Assembly: GCF_004331915.1 (NCBI RefSeq)
Contig: NZ_CP036528.1
Coordinates: 944,567 to 1,008,566 of the forward strand
DNA: 64,000 nucleotides
Direction of reading: 5' to 3'
Source of the DNA: Ureibacillus thermophilus
Lineage (GTDB): Bacteria; Bacillota; Bacilli; Bacillales_A; Planococcaceae
Shown here: positions 28,256 to 37,893 of the stretch, piece after piece
Layout of the letters: every line of letters begins with the position of its first letter
Position numbering within the stretch: position 1 is the first letter of the stretch
The notes under the pieces: model-generated
Told to the model about the DNA's origin: nothing
The model's database searches: none
What the model saw: the letters and a program-made list of their open reading frames with translations, nothing else
Made by a program: the position numbers and the translations under genes

Positions 28256-29536
28256 ATGGATGTATATAAAATTATTGGCGGAAATCGTCTAAAAGGAACA
28301 GTCAAAGTCAGTGGAGCAAAAAATAGTGCCGTTGCGTTAATACCCGCATCCATCCTAGCAAACTCTCCAGTGACCATCGGCGGCATTCCCGAAATTTCAG
28401 ACGCTTTTACGTTAAAAATATTACTTGAGGAAATCGGTGGAGAAGTCGTTTTCGAAGATGGAAAAATGACGATAGATCCAAGAAATATGACGCCGATTCC
28501 GTTGCCAAATGGCAATGTAAAAAAACTTCGTGCCTCTTATTACCTCATGGGTGCAATGCTTGGCCGATTTAAAAAGGCGGTCATTGGGCTTCCAGGGGGA
28601 TGCTTTTTAGGTCCGCGCCCAATTGATCAACATATTAAAGGATTCGAAGCTTTAGGGGCAAAAGTAACAAATGAACACGGTGCTATTTATTTAAGAGCGG
28701 AAGAGTTGACCGGCGCAAAAATTTACTTGGACGTTGCGAGTGTAGGTGCAACCATCAACATCATGCTTGCGGCTGTCCGTGCAAAAGGGAAAACAATCAT
28801 CGAGAATGCGGCGAAAGAACCGGAAATTATTGACGTGGCTACACTTCTCACAAATATGGGGGCGAACATTAAAGGGGCTGGAACAAGCGTTATTCGGATA
28901 GAAGGTGTTGAAGAACTTCACGGTACAAAGCATGTCATTATTCCTGATCGCATTGAAGCAGCAACGTTTATGATTTATGCAGCTGCATTAGGAGATGGCG
29001 TTACCGTAGACAACATTATTCCGCTCCATTTAGAAGCAGTAACTGCAAAATTGCGTGAAATGGGCGTTAAAGTGGAAGAAGGGGAAGAAAGTATCTTCAT
29101 CCCAAAAACGGATATTTTGCAAGCGGTTGACGTGAAAACTCTGGTCTATCCAGGATTCCCCACAGATGTTCAACAACCCCTCTCCGTATTGATGACACAA
29201 GCTATTGGTGCCTCAAAAATTACGGAAACCATCTACACATCTCGCTTTAAGCATATTGACGAATTAAGGCGCATGAATGCGAATGCAAGAGTGGAAGGAA
29301 ATACCGCCATCATTCAAGGTCCAACCAAGTTGCATGGCTCCAAGGTGACAGCAACCGATCTTCGGGCAGGTGCTGCGTTGGTGCTTGCTGGTCTCTTAGC
29401 TGAAGGGGAAACGGAAATTCATGATATCTATCATATTGAAAGAGGCTACAGCCACTTTGTAGAAAAATTGCAAAGTCTCGGAGCCAATATTCGAAAAGAA
29501 TCGATTACAGTCAGCACGGTGGAAAGGGCTGAGTAA
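28256..29536 (+). CDS. murZ: UDP-N-acetylglucosamine 1-carboxyvinyltransferase 2
   Basis: A 426-residue MurA paralogue, catalysing the first committed step of peptidoglycan synthesis (enolpyruvyl transfer to UDP-GlcNAc). The catalytic, fosfomycin-reactive Cys is Cys116 in GGCFLGPRP, and the N-terminal GAKNSA motif carries the conserved Lys22-Asn23. It lies in the position of B. subtilis murAB (murZ). A second paralogue with its own Cys is at 55459-56781, as is usual in low-GC Gram-positives. GAGGGAG precedes ATG 28256. Confidence 0.95.
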   Translation: MDVYKIIGGNRLKGTVKVSGAKNSAVALIPASILANSPVTIGGIPEISDAFTLKILLEEIGGEVVFEDGKMTIDPRNMTPIPLPNGNVKKLRASYYLMGAMLGRFKKAVIGLPGGCFLGPRPIDQHIKGFEALGAKVTNEHGAIYLRAEELTGAKIYLDVASVGATINIMLAAVRAKGKTIIENAAKEPEIIDVATLLTNMGANIKGAGTSVIRIEGVEELHGTKHVIIPDRIEAATFMIYAAALGDGVTVDNIIPLHLEAVTAKLREMGVKVEEGEESIFIPKTDILQAVDVKTLVYPGFPTDVQQPLSVLMTQAIGASKITETIYTSRFKHIDELRRMNANARVEGNTAIIQGPTKLHGSKVTATDLRAGAALVLAGLLAEGETEIHDIYHIERGYSHFVEKLQSLGANIRKESITVSTVERAE

Positions 29537-29607
29537 TAGCTCATTATATGATAAAATGACATTTGGAAATTGAAGTCTCGGTAATTGTAGTAGGAGGACT
29601 AAATAAA

Positions 29608-30570
29608 ATGGAACGTAGTTTAACGATGGAAATAGTGCGTGTAACGGAAGCAGCAGCAATCGCATCTGCCAAATGGATGGGCCGCGGTTTAAAAAATGAA
29701 GCAGACGAAGCGGCAACTTCAGCAATGAGAGCTTTATTTGATACAATCCCAATGCACGGAAGAGTGGTTATTGGCGAAGGGGAAATGGATGAGGCGCCAA
29801 TGTTATATATTGGCGAAGAACTTGGCCTTCGCAATGGAGGTCCTGAAGTGGATATCGCTGTAGATCCGCTGGAAGGTACAAATATTGTGGCAAAAGGCGG
29901 CAATGGAGCCATCACTGTTGTGGCCATTGCAGACCGAGGCAATTTATTGCATGCGCCGGATATGTATATGGAAAAAATTGCAGTGGGTCCTGAAAGCAAA
30001 GGAAAAGTTGACATCAATGCATCCGTTACGGAAAATTTAAAAGCAGTAGCAAAAGCTAAAAATAAATCTGTTTCTGATGTCGTGGCAATCATTCTTGACA
30101 GACCGCGCCATCAACATATCGTGGATGAAATTCGTGCGGCAGGAGCGCGCATCAAATTCATTCAAGATGGGGACGTTAGTGCAGCAATCAGCACAGCATT
30201 TGATGAAACAGGCATCGATATCATGTTTGGTACAGGAGGCGCTCCAGAAGGGGTCATTGCCGCAGCAGCATTGAAATGTTTAGGTGGAGATTTCCAAGGA
30301 AGACTTGTTCCGCAAAACGACGAGGAATTACAACGCTGCATCAGCATGGGTCTCGATGTTTCAAAAGTATTATATTTAGATGACCTCGTCAAAGGGGACG
30401 ATGCGATTTTTGCTGCAACAGCCGTAACGGATACTGAATTATTAAAAGGCGTTCAATATAAAGGAGAATACTGCTTAACCAACTCGCTTGTCATGCGTGC
30501 CAAAACAGGCACAGTCCGCTTTATCGAAGGCCGCCACAACATGGTGAAAAAACCAAATTACGTAAAATAA
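29608..30570 (+). CDS. glpX: Fructose-1,6-bisphosphatase, class II (GlpX)
   Basis: A 320-residue GlpX phosphatase for gluconeogenesis. Metal/substrate motifs are GEGEMDEAP near residue 55 and DPLEGTN near 84. I chose ATG 29608 because AGGAGG lies about 10 nt upstream; the open frame starts 15 codons earlier without an SD. It lies 71 bp after murZ, in the same order as B. subtilis (murAB-glpX-rho), with its own terminator after it. Confidence 0.95.
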   Translation: MERSLTMEIVRVTEAAAIASAKWMGRGLKNEADEAATSAMRALFDTIPMHGRVVIGEGEMDEAPMLYIGEELGLRNGGPEVDIAVDPLEGTNIVAKGGNGAITVVAIADRGNLLHAPDMYMEKIAVGPESKGKVDINASVTENLKAVAKAKNKSVSDVVAIILDRPRHQHIVDEIRAAGARIKFIQDGDVSAAISTAFDETGIDIMFGTGGAPEGVIAAAALKCLGGDFQGRLVPQNDEELQRCISMGLDVSKVLYLDDLVKGDDAIFAATAVTDTELLKGVQYKGEYCLTNSLVMRAKTGTVRFIEGRHNMVKKPNYVK

Positions 30571-30587
30571 TAAATGCTACTCATTTG

Positions 30588-30635
30588 AGATGTCTGATAG
30601 TATATTAAATATATATCAGGCATCTTCTTCATCCT
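30588..30635 (+). terminator. glpX terminator (imperfect tail)
   Basis: AGATGTCTGATA (30588-30599) pairs with TATCAGGCATCT (30614-30625), one wobble, followed by a pyrimidine-rich but not pure T tail. Confidence 0.6.
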
Positions 30636-30698
30636 TCTTCATTCCACCAATGACTTTCCAACAACTCGATAAAAAAATAAAAAGACTGGAGTAATGCT

Positions 30699-31976
30699 AT
30701 GTCTCTCACGATTGCTCAATTAGAAAACATGACGTTGAAGGAATTATATAATCTTGCAAGAGAATACAAAATTTCCTACTATAGCAAATTAACAAAAAAA
30801 GAATTAATCTTTGCAATATTGAAATCACGTTCAGAATTAGAAGGCTATTTCTTTATGGAAGGGATTCTCGAAATCGTCAATTCAGAAGGTTTTGGCTTCC
30901 TTCGACCTATCAACTATTCGCCTTCCAAAGAAGACATTTATATTTCAGCTTCGCAAATTCGACGTTTTGACCTTCGAAATGGCGATAAAGTTTCTGGTAA
31001 AGTACGCCCACCAAAAGAAAATGAAAGGTATTATGGATTGCTTCAAGTAGACGCAGTAAACGGAGAAGATCCGGAAATTGCGAAAGAACGCGTTCACTTC
31101 CCAGCTTTAACTCCAATCTATCCTAATCGACAAATCAAACTTGAAACAACACCTGATAAATTATCCACAAGAATTATAGACTTAGTGGCGCCGATTGGGT
31201 TTGGACAACGTGGGTTAATTGTAGCACCGCCTAAAGCAGGTAAAACAACGTTATTAAAAGAAATTGCCAATGCTATCACAACAAATTATCCTCAAGCAGA
31301 ACTCATCGTGTTATTAATTGATGAACGTCCAGAAGAAGTAACGGATATTGAACGTTCCGTGAAAGCCGATGTGGTAAGTTCTACCTTTGATGAAGTGCCT
31401 GAAAATCACGTAAAAGTGGCGGAGTTGGTATTGGAACGCGCCCGACGTCTAGTGGAACATAAACGCGATGTCATTATCTTAATGGATTCCATTACGAGAC
31501 TGGCAAGGGCTTATAACTTAGTCATTCCACCAAGCGGAAGAACTCTATCCGGTGGAATTGACCCAGCGGCATTTCATCGTCCTAAACGATTCTTTGGTTC
31601 GGCTCGAAACATTGAAGAAGGCGGCAGCTTGACGATTTTAGCGACAGCGCTGATCGATACAGGTTCCCGCATGGATGAGGTTATTTATGAAGAATTTAAA
31701 GGAACGGGAAACATGGAGTTACATTTAGACCGCAACTTGGCAGAACGCCGGATTTTCCCAGCATTGGATATTCGCCGTTCTGGTACACGAAAAGAAGAAT
31801 TATTAATTCCGCAAGATCAATTAGAAAAACTTTGGGCAATTCGAAAAACCTTCACTGACGCTCCTGATTTTACAGAACGTTTCTTGAAAAAACTTCGCTC
31901 AACAGAATCCAACGAAGAATTTTTTGAAATCTTAAATGAAGAAATGAAAAAAGTAAAAGGCAAAGGATTGCTTTAA
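30699..31976 (+). CDS. rho: Transcription termination factor Rho
   Basis: A 425-residue hexameric RNA helicase ending untranslated transcripts. It contains the N-terminal helical and cold-shock-like RNA-binding domain (GFGFLRP near residue 66), Walker A PPKAGKTT near 176, Walker [14 protein letters not shown] near 260 and the Q-/R-loop [23 protein letters not shown] precedes ATG 30699. The gene probably has its own promoter in the 63 bp after the glpX terminator, though I see no strong match. Confidence 0.97.
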   Translation: MSLTIAQLENMTLKELYNLAREYKISYYSKLTKKELIFAILKSRSELEGYFFMEGILEIVNSEGFGFLRPINYSPSKEDIYISASQIRRFDLRNGDKVSGKVRPPKENERYYGLLQVDAVNGEDPEIAKERVHFPALTPIYPNRQIKLETTPDKLSTRIIDLVAPIGFGQRGLIVAPPKAGKTTLLKEIANAITTNYPQAELIVLLIDERPEEVTDIERSVKADVVSSTFDEVPENHVKVAELVLERARRLVEHKRDVIILMDSITRLARAYNLVIPPSGRTLSGGIDPAAFHRPKRFFGSARNIEEGGSLTILATALIDTGSRMDEVIYEEFKGTGNMELHLDRNLAERRIFPALDIRRSGTRKEELLIPQDQLEKLWAIRKTFTDAPDFTERFLKKLRSTESNEEFFEILNEEMKKVKGKGLL

Positions 31977-32005
31977 CGCTTCAATGATTTGCTTTATACT
32001 TTAAC

Positions 32006-32034
32006 TTGAATGTTTAAAAATTGTATGTTATTAT
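32006..32034 (+). promoter_or_regulatory. rpmE promoter
   Basis: TTGAAT at 32006-32011 and TATTAT at 32029-32034, 17-bp spacer. Confidence 0.65.
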
Positions 32035-32040
32035 GATTCA

Positions 32041-32147
32041 GTATGTTACGTGTGCATATGTAACTGGCATATTCGGGTTATGTAAGGCACAGTACGAATA
32101 AATAACTCTGTTCCAGAAAAATGGTTCAGGGCGGGAGGTAAACGAAT
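32041..32147 (+). promoter_or_regulatory. rpmE leader, possible L31 autoregulatory RNA
   Basis: About 107 nt of leader with short hairpins: GTTAC (near 32045) with GTAAC (near 32061), and CTGTTCC with GGTTCAG just before the SD. L31 leader motifs have been proposed for Firmicutes, so this may be such an element; I could not align it to a model. Confidence 0.35.
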
Positions 32148-32348
32148 ATGAAACAAGGAATTCATCCAGAATATCATACTGCAACAGTAACATGCTCTTG
32201 CGGTAACACATTCCAAACTGGTTCAGTGAAAAAAGACATTCGCGTTGAGGTTTGCAACGAATGTCATCCATTCTACACTGGCCGTCAAAAATTCGCGACT
32301 GCAGCTGGTCGTGTGGATCGTTTCAACAAAAAATACGGTCTCAAATAA
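32148..32348 (+). CDS. rpmE: Ribosomal protein bL31, zinc-binding type
   Basis: A 66-residue bL31 of the 50S subunit. Four Cys (C16 and C18 in TCSCGN, C37 and C40 in CNECHPF) form a zinc ribbon, so this is the Zn-containing C+ paralogue replaced by YtiA under zinc starvation in B. subtilis. CGGGAGG lies before ATG 32148. It is single-gene, bounded by its own promoter and terminator. Confidence 0.97.
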   Translation: MKQGIHPEYHTATVTCSCGNTFQTGSVKKDIRVEVCNECHPFYTGRQKFATAAGRVDRFNKKYGLK

Positions 32349-32356
32349 GAAGTATG

Positions 32357-32391
32357 AAATGCCTGCCAACAATCTGGCAGGCATTTTTTTA
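32357..32391 (+). terminator. rpmE terminator
   Basis: AATGCCTGCC (32358-32367) pairs perfectly with GGCAGGCATT (32376-32385), followed by TTTTT. Confidence 0.9.
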
Positions 32392-32433
32392 AGGAAAAGA
32401 ACCAATAATTAATGGCAAAAATGAGGGAGAACA

Positions 32434-33006
32434 ATGGCTCAATTATTTTTTAAATATGGAGCAATGAACAGCGGAAAATCCTTTGAAATTTTGAAAGTTG
32501 CACATAATTATGAAGAGCAAAATAAACCAGTTTTAATGTTTACTTCCGGCATTGATGATCGAGATGAGGTCGGATATGTTTCAAGCCGCATCGGCATGCG
32601 CCGCAAAGCCATTCCTGTTTATGAGGATACGAACATTTTTGAGATCGTGAAAAATTATCCTGAACAATTGTATTGTGTACTAGTGGATGAAGTGCAATTT
32701 TTAAAAAAACATCATGTGCTGCAATTAACGCAAATTGTGGATGCATTGGACATCCCGGTAATGGGGTTTGGATTAAAAAATGATTTTCGAAACGAGCTGT
32801 TTGAAGGAAGCAAATATATGCTTCTCTATTCGGATAAAATTGAAGAAATGAAAACGATTTGCTGGTTCTGCCATAAAAAAGCAACAATGAATTTACGGAT
32901 TGATGAAAACGGAAAACCAGTTTACACCGGAGAACAAATTCAAATCGGCGGAAACGATACATATTATCCCGTTTGCCGAAAATGCCACGCCAATCCTCCT
33001 TTGTGA
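32434..33006 (+). CDS. tdk: Thymidine kinase
   Basis: A 190-residue type II thymidine kinase, phosphorylating thymidine with ATP for nucleotide salvage. P-loop GAMNSGKS lies at residues 9-16, the catalytic Glu in VDEVQFL near 90, and the zinc lasso Cys pairs in CWFCHK near 148 and CRKCHA near 183. The P-loop and N terminus (MAQLFFKYG) resemble the Staphylococcus/Lactobacillus variant more than B. subtilis Tdk. GAGGGAG precedes ATG 32434. The 21-bp repeat array starts 20 bp after the stop. Confidence 0.93.
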   Translation: MAQLFFKYGAMNSGKSFEILKVAHNYEEQNKPVLMFTSGIDDRDEVGYVSSRIGMRRKAIPVYEDTNIFEIVKNYPEQLYCVLVDEVQFLKKHHVLQLTQIVDALDIPVMGFGLKNDFRNELFEGSKYMLLYSDKIEEMKTICWFCHKKATMNLRIDENGKPVYTGEQIQIGGNDTYYPVCRKCHANPPL

Positions 33007-33026
33007 GAGTATTAGATAGGGGAGAA

Positions 33027-33382
33027 TCTGCACCAATGGGGAAAGCAAAAGCGAGAAATGAAGAAGTATCCGCACTAATTGGATTTGTATCCGCCCGAAA
33101 TGAGGAGGCAACCGCACGAAACGTGGCAGTATCCGCACGAAATGAGGAGACAAACGCCCGAATTGGAGTGGTATCCGCACCAAATGGAGTAGTAAACGCA
33201 CGAAATAGAGCAGTATCCGCCCGAAATGAGGAGGCAACCGCACGAAATAGAGCAGTATCCGCACAAAATGAGGAAGCAAACGCACAAAATGAGGAGGCAA
33301 CCGCACGAAACAATGCAGTATCCGCACTAAATAAGGGAGCAAACGCACAAATGAGGTAGCATCCGCACAAAATAAATTACCA
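33027..33382 (+). repeat. 21-bp tandem array, about 17 units, TCCGCAC core
   Basis: Units start at 33027, 33048, 33069 and then every 21 bp to 33342; the last full unit at 33362 is 1 bp early. The consensus begins [T/A][C/A]CGCAC then GAAATGAGGAGGCA, with frequent one- or two-base changes. As 21 is a multiple of 3, the array is open in several frames; one frame (ATG 33036 to 33359, after AGGGGAG) reads as a 107-residue heptad repeat of the SARNEEA/TARNRAV kind. I treat the array as DNA repeat first because its core recurs inverted at 13.06-13.23 kb. The remainder, 33383-33531, is plain AT-rich spacer with no assignable promoter. Confidence 0.85.
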
Positions 33383-33531
33383 TCCAGACAATTCGAGGGA
33401 AATTTTAGCCCAAGCCCAAACTAAATCAACCAGTAGCACAACCTTTTCATTTTCTTTATACTAATAAAGTCAATGAATTTACGAAACATTAAACCTTTTA
33501 TATAAATCGAACTACAAACGAGGTGAACGTC

Positions 33532-34608
33532 ATGTTTGATAAACTCCAAGCTGTAGAAGAACGCTATGAACGATTAAACGAATTGCTGAGCGATCCTGAA
33601 ATCGTCAACGATGCGAAGAAACTCCGCCAATATTCAAAAGAACAGGCAGATATTCAAGAAACGGTAGAAGTATATCGGGAATACAAAAAAACAAAAGAAG
33701 AATTTGAAGATGCCAAACAAATGCTGGAGGAAAAACTGGATCCAGAAATGCATGAACTCGTAAAAGAAGAGTTCAACACATTAAAAAATAAAATTCAAGA
33801 ACTGGAACAAAAACTAAAAATTCTTCTTCTTCCGAAAGATCCTAACGACGACAAAAACGTAATCATGGAAATTCGCGGTGCAGCAGGTGGGGATGAAGCC
33901 AATATTTTCGCAGGTGACCTATTCCGCATGTATACGCGCTATGCAGAATCGCAAGGATGGAAAGTGGAAGTATTGGAAGCTTCTCCAAGCTCCAGCGGCG
34001 GATACAAAGAAATTATTTTCATGATCAACGGCAATGGCGCTTATTCTAAATTCAAATTCGAAAACGGAGCTCACCGCGTACAACGGGTGCCGCAAACTGA
34101 ATCCCAAGGGCGCATCCACACATCCACAGCGACAGTGGCTGTTCTTCCAGAAGTGGAAGAAGTAGAAATCGAAATTAATGAAAAAGATATCCGCGTTGAT
34201 ACTTTCGCTGCATCCGGAGCCGGTGGACAACACGTTAATACGACCATGTCTGCTGTCCGCATGACCCATATTCCAACGGGGATTGTCGTGTCCATGCAAG
34301 ATGAACGTTCCCAAATTAAAAACCGCGAAAAAGCATTAAGAGTCCTTCGTGCGCGTGTGGCGGACCACTACAACCGCGAAAAGCAAAAAGAATTGGATGC
34401 TGCAAGAAAATCTGCTGTTGGTACAGGAGACCGTTCAGAGCGCATCCGCACCTACAACTATCCGCAAAACCGCGTCACTGACCATCGAATCGGCTTAACG
34501 ATTCAAAAACTGGACCAAGTCATGGAAGGGAAGCTTGATGAAATCATCGACGCACTTATCATGGAAGATCAAGCTTCCAAATTGGCGAGATTAAATGAAG
34601 AAGCATAA
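33532..34608 (+). CDS. prfA: Peptide chain release factor 1
   Basis: A 358-residue RF1, reading UAA and UAG. The codon-recognition tripeptide region is [14 protein letters not shown] near 185, and the catalytic GGQ lies in [11 protein letters not shown] near 233. I chose ATG 33532 because AGGTG is 7 nt upstream and B. subtilis PrfA begins at the matching residue; a GTG three codons earlier is possible. The last 14 nt overlap prmC, whose product methylates the GGQ glutamine, so the enzyme and its substrate are co-translated. Confidence 0.96.
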   Translation: MFDKLQAVEERYERLNELLSDPEIVNDAKKLRQYSKEQADIQETVEVYREYKKTKEEFEDAKQMLEEKLDPEMHELVKEEFNTLKNKIQELEQKLKILLLPKDPNDDKNVIMEIRGAAGGDEANIFAGDLFRMYTRYAESQGWKVEVLEASPSSSGGYKEIIFMINGNGAYSKFKFENGAHRVQRVPQTESQGRIHTSTATVAVLPEVEEVEIEINEKDIRVDTFAASGAGGQHVNTTMSAVRMTHIPTGIVVSMQDERSQIKNREKALRVLRARVADHYNREKQKELDAARKSAVGTGDRSERIRTYNYPQNRVTDHRIGLTIQKLDQVMEGKLDEIIDALIMEDQASKLARLNEEA

Positions 34609-35458
34609 TACAGTGGTGGAGGCCCTCAATTGGGCTTCTTCTTTTTTAACGGAACATGGTCGTGACGCCAATGCAGCAAGAATTTTAATGCAGCATCTTT
34701 ACAAAACAAACTATACAGGGTTGATGATGCACATTCATGAAGAAATGCCGGAAGAGAAGCGACTCACCTTTCAACAAATGGTAGAGGAACATGCAAAAGG
34801 CAGGCCAGTCCAGTACATTACAGGGACTGAAGAATTTTATGGAAGAACCTTTATGGTGGATGAATCCGTCCTCATTCCTCGCCCGGAAACAGAAGAATTA
34901 ATTCTTGGCGCAATGACAAGAATGAAGAAATGGTTTGGTGAAAAGAAAGAGTTAAAACTCGCCGATATCGGTACAGGAAGTGGCATTATTGGGATTACGA
35001 TGAAGCTGGAATGGCCAAATGCAAAAGTGGTGGCAACGGATATTTCGGAAGCGGCACTCAACATGGCAAAACGAAATGCAGAACATTTGCATGCAGACAT
35101 CGATTTTCGATTAGGGGATTTAACAGATCCGATTGCAAATGAAAAATGGGATGTCATTTTATCCAATCCTCCCTATATCGCCCATCATGAGGCAAAAGAA
35201 ATGTCTGATGTCGTGTTGGAACATGAACCCCATCTTGCCCTATTTGCAGAAGATGACGGATTGCAATGTTATAAACGATTGGCTCAAACTTTGCCTAACC
35301 TATTAAATCAGCCTGCGCTGATTGGCGTAGAAATCGGCTACAATCAAGGGGAAGCAGTGGCAGAACTGTTCAAATCAAGCTTTCCACAAGCGCAAATTGA
35401 AATAGTGAAAGATATAAATCAAAAAAATAGATTTGTTTTTTGTATAATCGATGTATAA
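34595..35458 (+). CDS. prmC: Release factor glutamine methyltransferase
   Basis: A 287-residue SAM-dependent methyltransferase that N5-methylates the glutamine of the GGQ motif in release factors. It has an N-terminal helical domain, then the SAM motif [10 protein letters not shown] near 126 and the substrate motif NPPYI near 191. The RPETEEL motif lies near 94. It overlaps prfA by 14 nt. Length and layout match the HemK/PrmC family. Confidence 0.95.
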   Translation: MKKHNTVVEALNWASSFLTEHGRDANAARILMQHLYKTNYTGLMMHIHEEMPEEKRLTFQQMVEEHAKGRPVQYITGTEEFYGRTFMVDESVLIPRPETEELILGAMTRMKKWFGEKKELKLADIGTGSGIIGITMKLEWPNAKVVATDISEAALNMAKRNAEHLHADIDFRLGDLTDPIANEKWDVILSNPPYIAHHEAKEMSDVVLEHEPHLALFAEDDGLQCYKRLAQTLPNLLNQPALIGVEIGYNQGEAVAELFKSSFPQAQIEIVKDINQKNRFVFCIIDV

Positions 35459-35463
35459 AAATT

Positions 35464-35496
35464 TCCCTGCCTGTCCATGATGATGACAGGGAGGGA
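35464..35496 (+). promoter_or_regulatory. Hairpin sequestering the spoIIR ribosome-binding site
   Basis: TCCCTGCCTGTC (35464-35475) pairs with GACAGGGAGGGA (35485-35496) with a single C-C-type mismatch and a 9-nt loop. The 3' arm contains the spoIIR SD GGGAGGG (35489-35495). There is no T run, so translation rather than transcription is the likely target. Confidence 0.65.
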
Positions 35497-35502
35497 AATA
35501 CA

Positions 35503-36099
35503 ATGTTAAATGATTACGAGATTATGAGAAACGAAAAAGACCGAATTCATCCAATCATCAGCATTCTTAAATTGATTGCATCCGCTCTTGCAGTATATTG
35601 TTTTCTACTAATGGTTCCAGATTTAGTTGATCAAATCTATGAAGCTCGGGAAAAGATGGTAGATGATTCTTTAAAAATCCGTGTCATTGCAAACAGCAAC
35701 ACAAAAGCCGATCAAGCGTTCAAAAATGAAATGGTGGCTAGCCTTGAACCGATTTTCTCAGAAATTCAGTACAATGAAATCCATCAAGAAGAAAATGATG
35801 AAGCCTTTGCCAAATTGGCCACTTATATTGGGCAGCACTATTCTGATCGTGATGTGAAAATCAATATCGGCGAACATTTAATGCCGCCAAAATGGGATGG
35901 ACACACTTTCTATCCACAAGCTTATTACCATTCGTTAGTGTTGACAATTGGCGCAGGGCGTGGGGATAACTTCTGGTGCAGCATTTTTTCCAATTTATGT
36001 GAACGTCCGAGCGACAAAAACAAAGAGAAAACGGAAAAAGAAGAGAAAGAAGAAGTGCGGTTTATCGTGTGGGAATGGTTGAAAAAATGGTTTAGTTAA
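35503..36099 (+). CDS. spoIIR: Stage II sporulation protein R
   Basis: A 198-residue forespore signalling protein which, in B. subtilis, crosses to the intermembrane space and triggers SpoIIGA processing of pro-sigma-E. One N-terminal membrane segment (about residues 20-41) precedes the conserved domain with LKIRVIANSN and the aromatic C-terminal tail WEWLKKWF. I chose ATG 35503, 7 nt after GGGAGGG; the open frame extends 21 codons upstream into prmC without an SD. The SD is buried in a hairpin. Confidence 0.92.
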   Translation: MLNDYEIMRNEKDRIHPIISILKLIASALAVYCFLLMVPDLVDQIYEAREKMVDDSLKIRVIANSNTKADQAFKNEMVASLEPIFSEIQYNEIHQEENDEAFAKLATYIGQHYSDRDVKINIGEHLMPPKWDGHTFYPQAYYHSLVLTIGAGRGDNFWCSIFSNLCERPSDKNKEKTEKEEKEEVRFIVWEWLKKWFS

Positions 36100-36101
36100 A
36101 G

Positions 36102-36315
36102 TTATCCACTGAAATGGGTACCCATTCGAGTAAATTCTACAAATTTTCCACTATATTCAGAAAAGTTATACACATTTTGCACAAAATTATCCACAAAATG
36201 TGGATAATATTTCAGAAATTCAGTTTTATCAGGAGATGACATACATGAAAACAGTCCTACTTACTGTGGATAAAAAAGTGGATAAAGAAAAAATTTATGC
36301 ACAAGCTGTGGATAT
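36102..36315. promoter_or_regulatory. DnaA-box cluster at ywlC
   Basis: Exact 9-mers TTATCCACA (36187-36195) and, inverted, TGTGGATAA at 36199-36207 and 36265-36273. One-mismatch or consensus forms are TTATCCACT (36102-36110), TTATACACA (36166-36174), AGTGGATAA (36277-36285) and TGTGGATAT (36307-36315). That is seven boxes in 214 bp, spanning the promoter region and first codons of ywlC. B. subtilis has a DnaA-box cluster at the same gene. Confidence 0.85.
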
Positions 36316-37291
36316 TTTAAATCAAGGGGAAGTTGTTGCTTTTCCAACTGAAACGGTGTACGGATTAGGAGCAGTAGCAACAAACGAAGAAGCGGTAAAG
36401 AAAATATATAAAGCAAAGGGACGTCCTTCTGATAATCCTCTCATTGTACATATTGGAACGATGGAAGAAGTTCCGAATTATGTGGAAGAAATTCCAGAAA
36501 ATGCGAAAAAATTAATGGAACGCTTTTGGCCAGGTCCCTTGACGCTCATTATGAAAGCCAAAAGGGGAGTGCTTGCAACAAGCGTCACAGCAGGTTTATC
36601 AACAGTAGGGATTCGCATGCCGGACCATGAAGTGGCGCTTGAGCTTTTAAGGGCATTGAAAAAACCGCTTGCAGCTCCCAGCGCCAATCGAAGCGGGAAG
36701 CCAAGCCCCACAAAAGCAGCCCACGTATATGAAGATTTAAAAGGACGCATTCCTTTAATATTGGATGGCGGAACAACTGGGATTGGCATCGAATCGACGG
36801 TTTTGGATGTGACGGTAAATCCCCCGGTGATTTTGCGTCCGGGCGGCATTACTAAAGAAATGTTGGAAGACGAAATCGGCGAAGTGTTGGAACCGACGCC
36901 GAAAGAACAAGAGCTGGAATCCACTCCGAAAGCCCCGGGCATGAAATACACCCATTATGCTCCAGAAGCGCCGGTGTATTTAATTGAAAAAAATCATGAG
37001 AAAATCAAACAGACAATCGCCAAGTTGAAAAAGGAAGGCCATCGGGTTGCGCTGCTTGCCCCGTCCAATTATTCTGCAACATCCGCAGATTACTTTTTCC
37101 CCTTTGGCGATGAAGAAGATCAAAAGCAAATGGCTGCCAAACTATATGATTCACTCCGCGCATGCGACAAAACCGATGCTACCATTATTTTAGCTACAAC
37201 CACTTCTTCAGAAGGCGTCGGCGCAGCAATAATGAATCGTCTTTTTAAAGCGGCAGGAGGGAAATTTATAGAAGTGCCAGGTACTGAATAG
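36245..37291 (+). CDS. ywlC: Threonylcarbamoyl-AMP synthase (Sua5/YwlC)
   Basis: A 348-residue two-domain enzyme. It forms threonylcarbamoyl-AMP from threonine, bicarbonate and ATP, the first step of the t6A37 tRNA modification. The YrdC domain (residues about 15-205) contains FPTETVYGLGA near 31 and KGRPSDNPL near 56; the C-terminal Sua5 domain follows PGMKYTHYAP near 235. I chose ATG 36245 with AGGAG 9 nt upstream. Several DnaA boxes fall inside its first codons. Confidence 0.94.
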   Translation: MKTVLLTVDKKVDKEKIYAQAVDILNQGEVVAFPTETVYGLGAVATNEEAVKKIYKAKGRPSDNPLIVHIGTMEEVPNYVEEIPENAKKLMERFWPGPLTLIMKAKRGVLATSVTAGLSTVGIRMPDHEVALELLRALKKPLAAPSANRSGKPSPTKAAHVYEDLKGRIPLILDGGTTGIGIESTVLDVTVNPPVILRPGGITKEMLEDEIGEVLEPTPKEQELESTPKAPGMKYTHYAPEAPVYLIEKNHEKIKQTIAKLKKEGHRVALLAPSNYSATSADYFFPFGDEEDQKQMAAKLYDSLRACDKTDATIILATTTSSEGVGAAIMNRLFKAAGGKFIEVPGTE

Positions 37292-37373
37292 TGCTGGCGC
37301 TTTCCCTCATAATATTCCGTTCTTCAAAATCATAAAATAAAGTGCCTACCTTAAAATGAAAAGAGGACGATAA

Positions 37374-37871
37374 TTGCAAGAAATCATTTCTGGACTCATC
37401 GTGTCATTGGATGTGGCAGCACTTTATTTGTTGATTCCGAATGTAACAAGCCGCTTTTTTCTTTCCATGTGGACAGCCATTCTCCATATGATTTTTCCCA
37501 TTATCGGATTTACAGTAGGCAATTGGATGCTGCATCTTTTAGCGCAATGGTCGAATATTGTATCCAGCTGCCTTTTATTTTTTATTGGATTGCAATTTAT
37601 TGTATCTTCAAAAAATCCCTATTTTTCAATTCCGATTGGATTATTAGCCATTACTTCGAGTTTAGACACCTTTTCAGTAAGTATTTCTTTTGGTATGCTT
37701 AATTTACAAAAATATTATTTTATTGCAAGTGCAGGAATATGGGCTTTTATCCTATCATATACAGCATTATATTTGGCGAAATCGGGCATTTCGATAAAAA
37801 GCACGCCATTAAAATGGATTGCGGGCATATCTTTAATTACAATAAGTGTATATACTTTATGGGAACAGTAA
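37374..37871 (+). CDS. MntP/YtaF-like membrane protein (YwlD position)
   Basis: A 165-residue membrane protein with about six hydrophobic segments. It has the MntP-type acidic motifs SLDVAALYL near residue 11 and SSLDTFSVSISFG near 95. Family knowledge: putative manganese efflux pumps. The protein occupies the ywlD position of B. subtilis. The start is TTG 37374 following AGAGGA. It is a little shorter than classical MntP, so the transport role is inferred. Confidence 0.75.
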   Translation: MQEIISGLIVSLDVAALYLLIPNVTSRFFLSMWTAILHMIFPIIGFTVGNWMLHLLAQWSNIVSSCLLFFIGLQFIVSSKNPYFSIPIGLLAITSSLDTFSVSISFGMLNLQKYYFIASAGIWAFILSYTALYLAKSGISIKSTPLKWIAGISLITISVYTLWEQ

Positions 37872-37893
37872 TAAGAAAGAGTGAGAGGGTATC

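Noticed and set aside
32540-33370. Long minus-strand ORF of 276 codons across tdk and the array
   Set aside because: It is antisense to tdk and stays open only because the 21-bp period is a multiple of three; no SD or family resemblance.
33027-33382. CRISPR array
   Set aside because: Units are 21 bp head to tail with no unique spacers, and no cas genes are nearby.
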